A DNA stretch of 64,000 nt from Gilvimarinus xylanilyticus (lineage in GTDB: Bacteria > Pseudomonadota > Gammaproteobacteria > Pseudomonadales > Cellvibrionaceae): NCBI RefSeq assembly GCF_024195295.1, contig NZ_JAMFTH010000001.1, forward strand, positions 1,664,518 to 1,728,517. The letters are read 5' to 3'. Positions 44,678 to 56,000 of this stretch are shown one piece after another (position 1 is the stretch's first letter; each line of letters begins with the position of its first letter). The notes beneath the pieces are model-generated. The model did not search any database, was not told where the DNA came from, and saw only the letters and a list, made by a program, of their open reading frames with translations. The translations under genes were made by a program, and so were the position numbers.

Positions 44678-46570
44678 ATGTCACTAATTAAACAGCTGTG
44701 GATCGGTATCTGCCTGATTCTGATTCTGGCGTTAGGCGGCAGTTTTTTTATCAGCACCCTCACCGCTCGCGAATACTTAGAGCAGCAACTGCAGCTCAAA
44801 AATATCGATAACGCCACTTCGCTGGCGCTGTCGATTACCCAGATGGAAAAAGACCCGGTCACGCTGGAGCTACTGCTTAGCGCCCAGTTTGACAGCGGCC
44901 ACTACCAGAGCATTCGCCTACTGGACCCCGAGGGCGAAGTGATTGTGGAACGTCATTACCAAACAAATGGCAATACCCAAAGCGTTCCAGTATGGTTCGA
45001 GAAACTGTTAAATATTCAGGTGCAACCGGGCATTGCGCAAATCCAGGACGGTTGGCATCAGTACGGCAGCCTTGAAGTAATCAGCCACAGCCGCTACGCC
45101 CAGCAAGAGCTATGGGACAGCAGCCTGCGTCTGTTGTTGTGGTTACTGCTGGCCGCCCTGGTGTGCGGGCTCATTGGCACCGCCGTATTAAAAGCCATTA
45201 CCCGGCCCTTGGGCCATGTGGTACGTCAGGCCGAATCCATTGGCCAGCGTCACTTTATTACCTCCGCCGAACCGCGCACCCGCGAGTTTCGCAAATTAGT
45301 GCGCTCCATGAACAAGCTCTCGGCCAGCGTTAAAGCCATGCTGGAAAAAGAAACCCAAAAGCTCGATAAACTGCAGCGCGAATCGCAACAAGACCCGACC
45401 ACCACCTTGGCCAATCGTAGCCACTTTTTAAATTTGTTGGATAGCGTTATCCACCGTGAAGACACCGAGCAAAACTTTAGTGTTTATCTACTGCGCCTAA
45501 TGGAATTAGCCCAGCTAAATCAAACAATGGGCCGCGATCAAGTGGATGATATTCTGCGCAACATCGGCCAAACCTTGCAGCAGCAAGCAAGCGAAACCCA
45601 GGGGTTTGCCGGACGCCTTAATGGTACCGATTTTGTCCTGGTCTCCCACAGCGACCTTCCGCTACAAGAATCATCCGAACACTTGCATAGGCTAATTGAT
45701 GCCTCTTTACCACCGGGCAACGCCGTCGCCCTGCCCCTGGCCGCCACCCAAATACAAACAAATGAAGATCACGGCAAGCTTTTGTCTCGCCTGGACGGTT
45801 TACTGGCCCGCGCCGAAGAGCGTGGAGACCGCGGCATTCAAATCGCCGCCCAGGTCCACAGCAAACAACGCAATTTGCAGCAATGGCGCGAGAGCATGAC
45901 CCAAGCGTTAGAATCGCCTGGAGTGCAGTTAGGGCAGTTTGCGGTGCGCGACCACAATGGCGCGCTGGTGCACTGGGAACAACCGGTGAGATTGCTGCTA
46001 GAAAGTGAATGGCAAAGCGCAGGCTTTTTTGTAGGTTGGGCCAAGCGTCTGGGGCTGCTGGCGCAGATTGACTGGCTGGTGGTAAACCAGGCCATAAAAC
46101 AGATTCAACAAACCGGCGAGCCCTGCGCCATCAACGTCTCGGAAAGCGCCTTGTGCGATGTGGACTTTCGGGTCAAAGTGCGCGAACTGCTGCGACAAAG
46201 TACAGTATTGTGCGAAAATCTCTGGCTGGAATTTCCCGAAAGCTGCGCCATTCGGCAGCTATCACAATTAAAAAGCTTTAGCGCCGAACTCAGACTATTG
46301 GGCTGCAAAGTCGGCCTGGAACACGTGGGCCTGGAATTCACCCGCATACGCGAATTGGAAGGCATAGGCGTGGATTACTTAAAAGTCGACAGCGCGATTA
46401 TCCGCGATTGCGACAGCAACACGGCTAACCACCCGTTTATCCAAAGCCTGTGTGGTATTGGCCACTCACTGGGCGCTGTTATGATCGCCGAAGGGGTGCA
46501 AACCACCGCCGAACAGCAAACCCTGGCAGCGCTTAATATAGACGCCTGCACCGGCCCGGCTATCCAATAA
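44678..46570 (+). CDS. lapD: LapD-type c-di-GMP receptor with degenerate GGDEF and EAL
   Basis: About 630 residues starting MSLIKQLWIGICLIL at 44678. Membrane helix (about 5-28), periplasmic LapD/MoxY-type sensor (about 30-145), second helix (about 150-172), HAMP, degenerate GGDEF (NGTDF at 315-319) and degenerate EAL (EQP at 434-436). Both catalytic motifs are lost, so it is a receptor, not an enzyme. In the Lap system c-di-GMP-bound LapD sequesters LapG and preserves the adhesin at the surface. It is translated downstream of lapG in the same operon. Confidence 0.93.
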   Translation: MSLIKQLWIGICLILILALGGSFFISTLTAREYLEQQLQLKNIDNATSLALSITQMEKDPVTLELLLSAQFDSGHYQSIRLLDPEGEVIVERHYQTNGNTQSVPVWFEKLLNIQVQPGIAQIQDGWHQYGSLEVISHSRYAQQELWDSSLRLLLWLLLAALVCGLIGTAVLKAITRPLGHVVRQAESIGQRHFITSAEPRTREFRKLVRSMNKLSASVKAMLEKETQKLDKLQRESQQDPTTTLANRSHFLNLLDSVIHREDTEQNFSVYLLRLMELAQLNQTMGRDQVDDILRNIGQTLQQQASETQGFAGRLNGTDFVLVSHSDLPLQESSEHLHRLIDASLPPGNAVALPLAATQIQTNEDHGKLLSRLDGLLARAEERGDRGIQIAAQVHSKQRNLQQWRESMTQALESPGVQLGQFAVRDHNGALVHWEQPVRLLLESEWQSAGFFVGWAKRLGLLAQIDWLVVNQAIKQIQQTGEPCAINVSESALCDVDFRVKVRELLRQSTVLCENLWLEFPESCAIRQLSQLKSFSAELRLLGCKVGLEHVGLEFTRIRELEGIGVDYLKVDSAIIRDCDSNTANHPFIQSLCGIGHSLGAVMIAEGVQTTAEQQTLAALNIDACTGPAIQ

Positions 46571-46600
46571 AAAACCGTCCTCTGATAGATCAGAGACCGG
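46571..46600 (-). terminator. intrinsic terminator after the small minus-strand gene
   Basis: On the minus strand CTCTGAT, loop CT, ATCAGAG forms a perfect 7-bp stem (46580-46595) followed by a run of six Ts. It lies about 90 bp downstream of the 110-residue gene and just past the lapD stop on the other strand. Confidence 0.7.
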
Positions 46601-46648
46601 GCAGTAAACCAATAGAACGCGGGTAGACCACTTTTAACGTCGCCACGA

Positions 46649-46679
46649 CCACCCAGTCTGTTTTCACCAGACTGGGTGG
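46649..46679. other. 12-bp hairpin after the adhesin-linked small gene
   Basis: CCACCCAGTCTG and CAGACTGGGTGG form a perfect 12-bp stem with a 7-nt loop, 6 bp downstream of the small gene stop (minus strand). No T tract; it may protect the 3' end of the very long adhesin transcript. Confidence 0.5.
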
Positions 46680-46685
46680 CGGCAG

Positions 46686-47018
46686 CTAAATCCCTAAGGA
46701 CTCGTCGTCCTCCATAAACGTCAAGCTCTGCTGCAAACGCTCACGTATCTGTTCGCGCTGTAGCAACTTCTCTTGAGCGGCTTCCGGCAAATCGGTAAAC
46801 CGAATCACCGATCTATCCACCAGCAAATTCACCACATCCTCCATCACCCTGGCCATTTGCAAGTCGCTGTCTAACAGCGCCTGATAGGCCTCAGGCTGAA
46901 GGGTGCGCATAAAACTCACCAGCTCCGGCGCATCATTCGCCACCTGCTCCGAAAAGCCTTCCGTGGCTTCGCGGCTGATGGCGTAAATAGCGCCTGTGGT
47001 GTCGCGTTTGATGTACAT
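46686..47018 (-). CDS. small protein of the 'tryptophan synthase beta-like' family
   Basis: A 110-residue acidic, helical protein: MYIKRDTTGAIYAISREATE at the start, then APELVSFMRTLQ, SDLQMARVMEDVVNLLVDRSVIRFTDLPEAAQEKLLQREQIRERL. Proteins of this type in marine gammaproteobacteria carry the misleading label tryptophan synthase subunit beta-like; no PLP-binding or catalytic residues of TrpB are present. Function unknown. It starts 14 bp after the stop of the giant adhesin and is very likely its last cotranscribed gene. Confidence 0.7.
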   Translation of the reverse strand: MYIKRDTTGAIYAISREATEGFSEQVANDAPELVSFMRTLQPEAYQALLDSDLQMARVMEDVVNLLVDRSVIRFTDLPEAAQEKLLQREQIRERLQQSLTFMEDDESLGI

Positions 47019-47032
47019 GTTGGCTTGCCTTA

Positions 47033-50000
47033 TTAATCAACGTGTAAGTTATTGGGCATAAGAGCCGCAATAATATCACTATCATTACCCGTCAGGTCTA
47101 CGCCCGTAAGAGTGATAACTTGATCGGTTTTATCACTGTAATCCGTACCGTCAAACTGCCCGGTACTGCTGATATACACGGTAGTATCGGTACCATCAGA
47201 ATCAAAGTGCAAGTAAGCTGTCAGATCTTTGCCCGCTTCGTCTTGGAGTAGGTTAGAAAGCTCGAGTACATCTCCCTCTCCGGTATTAAAGTCAAGCACC
47301 ACATCCTCAGCGGGACTGCCAACTGAGCCCTGATCACCGTCTGTGTCAGCGAATGACCAAGCAAAGGTATCTGCGCCCAGGCCACCAGTCAATGAATCGT
47401 CTCCGGCGCCACCGGTTATCTCATCATCTCCCGCGCCCCCGATCAGTTCATCATCAACATTACCACCCAGCAGTTCACTACCGTTATACCCCGAGGGTAG
47501 CGAGCCATCTTCATCGTATACCAGCACATCAATCACCATCTGGCTGCTGGCAGTTTCGCCACTGTCTTGATACAGCGCGTCTGCAGAAACAAGCAGAGAA
47601 ATGCTACCAGTGAAACCAGTTGCTGGTGTCAATGAGAGGTTGTCCAGGTCCCAGTCACTTATATCAACATCGGCACTGCCCGCCGAACTATTGACACCAT
47701 CCGACAACACTGCACCTACAGGAATGCCTGATACCGATAGGGTGAGATTAGAATTGTTTGAATCGGCTAAATCAGCCTGAATTTCAGACAACCGAATGCT
47801 GGTATTTTCCTCACCTTCATTAACACCGTAAGAGCGATAATAATTGAACCCGTTTCCACCGGACTCCTGAAGGCTCGAAATATTCGCCCCCTGTGCAACT
47901 ATATCGCCCACACTTTCAAACAAGCCATAATTGTCGCTACTTAGCGTTTGCTGGATTCCATCGGCAATTAGATCAACAAAAAAACCTCCGTCATAAGCGT
48001 CATTATGCTGATACATATCAAACTGATAAAAACCACTTTCCGCTACACTAAACCCGTCACCCTCTCTCCAGGGGGCATTTTTTCGGTCATCAGGGCTGCT
48101 ATTTTCGAGCCCACTATAATCCACACCTATTGCGTCGCCCCAGAACTTACCCTGATCACCTTGAGGACCATCACCGGAACCACCGCCATTATCCCAATAA
48201 CCGTAGGTAACAGAAGCCATTTCTTGCCCACCGAGCATTACCAGAATACTGTCATCCCCCTGCCCGATAAACGCATAATCGACGTCCTCTTCTAAAAAGA
48301 TAAAACCAGTAACAAGGTTAGCTTCACCTGCGTTTACAGAGCTAAAAAAGCCATTAGCATTGGGGTCAGCACTTTGTACGATGGAAATAGTATTTCCATC
48401 GGGACGACTCATACCGTCTATATCATCTTTTAAATCACTCGGGTTCATTCCGGCACCAGTGCCGTCCCCACGTTGACCAAAGTTATTCCAAGTATATCGA
48501 GTTAACCCCTCAGAGCTTAGCGCGGGCTCAGCCAATTCAATTGAGGGGGCAACTGGCTTGTCGTAGATAGTGCCAGTGGCTTCCACGTCATCCACTCTTA
48601 ATTCGAAGGTTTCCGTGTTCTCCACCACCCCGTCATCCGTGGTGGGCACCGTTACCGTAAAGCTGGACACCCCGAACGGTACAGTTATCTCGCCAGTGTT
48701 ACTGTCATAGATGACACCATTGCTGAAATTTGCATCGCTAAGGTTAGCAATATAATCGCCATTTACTGTCGTAATATTTTCAAAAGCCAGACTAAAGGTT
48801 GTACTACTAGAATAACTAACATCCGACAGGTTAACGGTAAATACTGCGTCCTCACCCTCAATTACTGCGGCGTCGCTAATGCTTTCAATAGAAGGAGTGA
48901 CGTCACCTGACTCTCTAATAGCCTCCGCATCAAACAGAACATTGGCGGTAACCGAATTCTCCGTCTGATCACCGTCGCCATCGACCCCAGCAATATCAAT
49001 CACAAGCTCTTGGTCATAGCGGGCGGTTTGACCACTGGCTGAAACTGGAGACAACCTGTAACTTCCGGCATCCGAACTGAACGCAAGGAAAGAAAACTGT
49101 CCGCCAACACTCGCACTAGTCAGCGTGAACTCAGGTGAACCATTCTTGGGAACATTTATTGTGTCGGTTGCAATAATAGTAGTGCCATCAAGATCATACG
49201 CCGTCCAACGTAAGGTGGCCCCACTTCCCCCGCCCATCGCACCAGCTTCAAATGTAAACCCACTCATTAGAGTTGTCTGAGAAACAGCGCGATCTATAAA
49301 TTTCATCACCAGAGTTTCGCCTACGTCGATACTCTGTCCTCCGACACCTATTGTATTTGTGCTGGTATTAACAGTGCTCGCGGTATTTCCATTGGTGGCG
49401 GTCATGTCTACGGTAATACTTCCGTTAGTTCCACCAAGCAAGAAAGATCCACTATTCCCCCCCGTTAGCCCACTGGCAATTTCCTCTCCTGAAGCGACCC
49501 GATCCAATGCAGCGTGTAGATCGACGGTATAGGTTCCATCAGAAGGATTACCCGAAATTGTGAAAACTTCATCACCAGAGGAGTTAACCGCAACCAGAGG
49601 ATCGCCTGGATTATCTTTAACCGCAAAGGTCAACCTCTCACCACCCGAAGTCAAGTAGACAGTACTACTACCATTAACCTCTACAGGGTTACCATTTTCT
49701 AAACGGGTAACCAAGATATATCCGTCATCATCAGTAGACACCTCTGCGCCACTGATAATCATACTGGCGCCATTGACATCCGCCCCAGATTCGAAATCTG
49801 TGGTTCCCCCCACAGAAGTACCCGCAACGTAACCCAGAGATACGTCGTTCGCTGTAGTGAATTCAGGGCTATCATCTTCAATTTCGATACTTAAAGTCTC
49901 CGTATGAGACAAAGCGCCATTAGTCGCCGTCACACCGACAGGGAGAGTTAACACATCCTCATTATCGTTTACTGGATGATCAATTTGGCCAGATAAAGTA

Positions 50001-53000
50001 ACCTCGTACTCTCCATTATCATCGACGGTTATGGTTATAATTGTCTCACCATCAGCTTTACCGACAAGCGTTTTAGTACCGTCACCCTCCCATTCAATAT
50101 CGACGCCTGCTGACGTGAAGGTAGTCTCTGGCTCGTTGAGAGTCACCACCACACCACCACCATCCGGATCGACGATACTAACCGTGCCACTAGACGTTGC
50201 GCTGTTAGTCGTATCCGAATCACCAACAGTATCCTCAAGCGCTTCCGGCTCTAAACCTTCTTCCGATACGCGGGTGGATGTGGGGGTTACGGTTGGGGTG
50301 TCTTCCGAACCGTTGATCGTGATCACCACATCCTCGGTGCTCTCGTCGCCATCGGCGTCGGTCACCGTGTAGCTGAACGTGTCGGTCAACTTATCGTCAT
50401 CGTCCAGCGCCTGGACGTCACCGTTAGTGTTATCCAGCACGTAGGTGTATGCACCGTTCTCATCGATGCTGAACGTGCCGTACTGGCCCTCTGTATCGGT
50501 TTGCACGGTGACGCCGTCCACGATCGAGTCCGCACCCGCCGTAATGGACACGGTGCCTGTTACGCTGGCGGTGTCTTCGTCGATCGCATCCGTCGTCTCG
50601 TTCGCAACCGGCACCGTATCGGTGATTTGCACATCGAGGCTGTCGCTGGCGCTAACCCCGGCCAGGTCGGTCACCTCAAGAGTGAAGCTGTCGACGATGT
50701 TGTTGTTCGCCGTGTTGTGGCTTTGCGCACCCGCGGTTTCTTGGTAGCTGTAGCTGATCTCGCCGGCGTTGTACCCAGTGACCGTTAAGGTCCCGTAGTC
50801 GCCCCCGGGGATCTCAACCGGGTTGGTGCCGCTGGCGCCGGTGATGTCGATGCCGCCCAAGGTCACGGTGTCGATGCCCGCTTCGGCACTCACGCTGGCC
50901 GTACCGGTGACGGTATTGCCGCTGGCTTCGGCCACGCTGTTGTCGGCCGCGGTGGCGCTGTCGTCAGCGTCGTCGATGGTCACGGTTGGAGCGCCATCGG
51001 TGGCGCCGTTGATCGTGATCACCACATCCTCGGTGCTCTCGTCGCCATCGGCGTCGGTCACCGTGTAGCTGAACGTGTCGGTCAACTTATCGTCATCGTC
51101 CAGCGCCTGGACGTCACCGTTAGTGTTATCCAGCACGTAGGTGTATGCACCGTTCTCATCGATGCTGAACGTGCCGTACTGGCCCTCTGTATCGGTTTGC
51201 ACGGTGACGCCGTCCACGATCGAGTCCGCACCCGCCGTAATGGACACGGTGCCTGTTACGCTGGCGGTGTCTTCGTCGATCGCATCCGTCGTCTCGTTCG
51301 CCAACGGCACCGTATCGCCAATCAATATATCCAACACATCGCTGGTGTTGGCATCGGCGTTATCGGTGACGCTGATGGTGAACTGATCGATAACACTTCC
51401 GTCGCCGTTGGTATGGTCTTCGGCGTTGCCATTTTCTGTGTAGGTGTAGGTGATTTCACCGGTGTTGGCATCGTAACCTGTAATAGAAAGAGTGCCGTAA
51501 GCCCCGTCAACCTCTACCGGGTCACTTGAGCTGGCACCGGTTATATCAACGTTGCCCACTGTGACGGCTTTGATACCCGCTGTCGCTGCGACATTTGCAC
51601 TGCCAGAGACGCTATCTCCGGAGGCCTCAAGTACCGTTTGCTCACCCGCTTCAGCTCCATTTTCATCATTAATGGAAATACCGGGACCATCTAGGTTTAC
51701 ATTGTAAGCCTCTTGAGCGGTGGCCGAACCTTTGGCACCTTCGGGGCCAAAGCCGTAGACGATGCCGTCAATGGTGTTGTCGTCATCCAGACTTAGCTCG
51801 CTGCCGGGAACATCAATGGCGTAGGCACCGTTACCGTCAGTAGTGGTTTGGTAGGTTTCGCCGTTGATGGTTAGGATGACAATGGCAAAATTAATATTAG
51901 CTGGCGCCGATACATTACCGGTAACAGTAACGGTTTGGCCTGCTTCGGCGGCGTCTATTAAGTTGTCGCCAGTAATCGGGTCAATATCTAAACCGATTTG
52001 AGTGTTATCGTCACCATCGTTATCAAAAATACGCAGAGTACTCTGGGCATCAGCCAGCTCGGCATTAACGGGATTGCTGAGGTTAATTAGCGCCAGTTCG
52101 GGGTCGGGATTATTTTCAACGATTTCGTCATCGATAATATCAATAACAATGGTCGCGGTGGTTTCATTCGGCTGGAAAGTAACGGTGCCGCTGCTCGCGA
52201 CATAGTCTTGCCCTGCGATGGCGGCGAGGTCGGCGGTACTGTATTCAACCGATACGGTTTCATTGCTCGGGCGATCCAGGCTAAGGGTGAAAACTGCTTG
52301 ACCCTGATTTTCAACCACTACCACATAATCGATAGAGATTTGTGGCAATTCACCTTCGGCATCGTTATCGAAAATGGCGAACTGCAGGTGTTCGTCGTAG
52401 ACATTATCGCCCGAGACATAGGCATCGAAGTATTCGGTGGGCTCGATTTTAGCGTCATCAAAAATTGGGACGCGGATATCCACCGAGTCACTGCCTGCGG
52501 CTAAGGTAAAACTAAAAATGGGGCGTGGCAGTGATTGACTGTAATCAATGGAGTGCTGCTCCATGGCCTGCCAAGTTTGTCCGCCATCGTTAGAATATTC
52601 GATGGGGACTAAGTAATCGTCGGCGTATTCGGCGATATTGATGTTCAACTGTTCACTCAGCAGTTCACTGGTAAAGTTGATCAGCAGGGTCTGATCGGTA
52701 TCGAAGGTTAGTTCACTGTTCAGAGTGAACTCGTTAAAACCATCGCCTTCGTTCACATCATCAATAACAGCGGACAAGTGCGAGCGATACTGGTCTTGTG
52801 TGCTAGAGCTTACTTCACGGAAAGCGGTCCAGTCTTCCACGCGGTAGTCAATGGCCAAGCCTTCAAGGTCGTACTGATCGACACCATCGTTCAGTTCAAT
52901 CGTGTAGTTACCATCGCCCCTGTCTACCAGGGTACCAATACCTTCGTAACCGGCACTGAGGGAAACGTTTTTAACCAGCAGGTTTTCGGTAATGACCTGA

Positions 53001-56000
53001 CGGCCCACCGCGCCTTCCAGTAAGTCAGCTGTGGTAAAAGTAATTTCGCCGTTTAATTCGTTGTAGTTGTACTGCACCTGTCCGCCGGGCACGTCCAGTA
53101 CATCGGGGGTGCGTGCGTCGGTGTTTACGGGGCCGCGGTCGCCCGCCAACTGATTAATAGTGTCGGCCACGTGCTCCATGGCAATGGTTTCAAACACATT
53201 GTTGTTGGAGGGGTCGCGCTCGGTGTCGCGGGTAAATTCCACACCGGCATGGGCTAAGGCCTGAGAGATCATTTCTTTACCGGCGGTGGCAATGTTTAGA
53301 GGCGCACCGGTGGTCGGGTCGATGTAACCACTAAACAAGTCGTGCAGGCTGGCATCAAGATTAATGTTACTGCCGTAGCTGGCGTCTGTATTGGTCAAGC
53401 CATTGGTGTTAAGCACGCCGTTGTCGGGCGTCGTATCGGTCAGATCGTTATCCAGCGCCTGCAGGAAGATCGCCATGTTTTCGACATAATTGGTATTGCT
53501 GTCAGACAACTCGACACCGGCAATATCTTGCAGGAACAGAACATTGCCCTGAATGGCACTGGCGGGAAATTCGGCGACCGTAACATCGCCCAGAGTAAAT
53601 GTAATGGTGTCGCTGGCGCGGACAAAGAATGAACCTGCGGAACCGGCGTCACCTGTAGTGCCCGTTAAGCCCGACGAAGTTTCATAGCTTAGACCATTAA
53701 CAAAGTTATCGGTAAACTGAATAATTTGTACTGGGTCAATGTCGTAAGCTTCTTCATCATTGGCGCTGGCGCTGTTACCCGCCGCGTCCACGGTGATCAC
53801 CGAGCCGCTGATGATGCTGTCGCTATCGTCAATAAAGTCTTGCGCGCTGACTTCAATATCAAAGCGTCCGCCCGATACCAAGCCCGTGTACTCGTTGCCT
53901 GCGAGGGTAATGGTGACGGTATCACCATCTTGTACATCGCCGCCTACCGAACCGCCGACCTGGGTGGTTTCTCCCAGAGCGGCAGCTTTGGCTACTGCAT
54001 CGGCGTCAGTCACAGGGTCTATATCCAGCTGCGCTTCGGGCAGCGTAGTATCGACTTCGTAAACCTCAACGTCGGTTGCCGCAAACGGATTACCATTGTC
54101 GTCGCTGCCGGTTACTTCGCCCGACACCTGAGAGTCAGCCGCCAAGTCACTGCCGGTAACCTCAATGGCGAAGGTATTATCATCCGCCACAACTCCTGTG
54201 TAGACAGTACCATTAACGGTTAGAGTCACCGTATCACCGACACCTGCATCGCCAGCCACAGAACCGGTAATGGTTTGGGTGTTGGCCGCTTCTTCGGCGT
54301 TGAGGATATTGTCACCCGTTACCGGATCGATACTAATACTGGCACTGACCTCGGTGTCTACGCTATAGCTGCCGCTATCAGTCGCTGAGTAGGTGCTGCC
54401 AAACTCATCCTGGCCACTCACAGTCGCCGAAATGCTGCTGTTGGCGGCCAGCAGACTGCCAGCCACGCTAATGGCGAAGGTGGTGCCACCAGAGCCTACG
54501 GTGCCGGTCACACTGGTGCCGCCAATGGTTAACGTAACTGTATCGCCCGAGCGCACATCGCCGCCCACGACACCCGTAACCAGAACAGTGCCTGATGCCT
54601 CTTCAGCGTTTACGATATTGTCGCCGGCAATGGCGTTGAGCGCGATACTGGCTTCGGGCTGTGGTGACGGAGGTGGTGGGTTAGCACCGCCACCGGGCAC
54701 ATCATCAAAGCGGATAACGGCGCTATCGGTCAACTCGCCGTCGGTAACCGTGTAGGTCACCTCGGGCACTTCACCGCTGTAGCCAGTAGCGGGAGTAAAG
54801 CTGAAATCACCGTTTTCCAAAAGAGTAAATTCGCCCACGCCGGACATAACGACTGTGTCGCCAGCGCTGTACGATGATTCATCCCCTTCGATCACAAAGC
54901 CGGTAACAGCGAGGGGGGCCGAGTCGATATCAAAGTCGTTATCTAAGGCATTGCCAGTGGTAGTCGTGCCAGCCGCCGTTTCCAGCGGGCCATCATCCCG
55001 CGCTTCAGGGGCGTCATTTACCGGTGTGACGATCACGTTAATGATTGAGGTACTGGTTGCACCACTGGCATCAGTAACCGTAACGGTGAAACTGTCGTTG
55101 CCGTTGAAGTTTTCTACCGGGGTGTAGGTGTATCCGCCGGTTTCAGGGTCCAGGGTGACCGAGCCATTTTCCGGCTCGCCAGTCAGGGCATAGGTAATGA
55201 CGTCGCCCTCAGGCAAATCGACATCATCCGCCTCTATCTGACCACTGATCGGGGTATCCTCAGGTGTGGTAATGTTGTCGTCTTGACTTTGCGGGGTGTC
55301 GTTTACCGGAGTCACCTCAACCGTCATGGTTTCAGTAGTGGTAAATTCACCGTCACTGACCTCAACCACAAAGCTGTCTTCGCCGTTAAAGTTCTCCGCT
55401 GGGGTATAAACGAAACTACCGGTTTGTGGGTCCAGCTCAATTTGGCCATTAGCGGGCTGGCCCACCAAGGTATAAGTGAGGCTGTCGTTTTCGGGATCAG
55501 AGGCCTCTACCAAGCCTTGGAGAGGAGTGTCTTCGCGGGTGGAATAACTCTGCGCTGGCAGCGCGGGCGCCTCATTGGTAGGAAAATCACCATCGCGCTG
55601 GCCAGCAGCTTGAGCGGGACCCGAGGGTGCATAGCTGAGATTCGGATCGGACACAGTTTCGTTGATACGGGCCAGACGCACAAAGCTGCTACCACCCTCA
55701 CTGCCCTGACCACCAGCCGCGGGGGCTTCATCCAGAGTCTCTAAAAGATCGCCCTCGCCCGCCAACAAAGCCTGCTCGTTAGCTTGCAAGGAGGCAAATA
55801 AATCGTCAATACGCGCATCTTGCAAGAGGGCGTCGTTATCGGCCAAAGTCGCGTAAATGGTGGAAAAATCGCTGCCTTTTAACAGGTCTTCGTTCGCTTC
55901 AAGGGTGGCATAAAGTTGAGCAAATTGAGCGTCTTGCAAGAGATCTTCATTGACCTCAAGGGCACTGATAATCACATCAAAAGGGGTAGCGCCCAGCAGG

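Noticed and set aside
53726..54223. 165-residue plus-strand open frame inside the giant adhesin, and many similar frames at 47343-63707
   Set aside because: All are antisense shadows of the repetitive Ig/VCBS coding sequence, without ribosome sites or family motifs.
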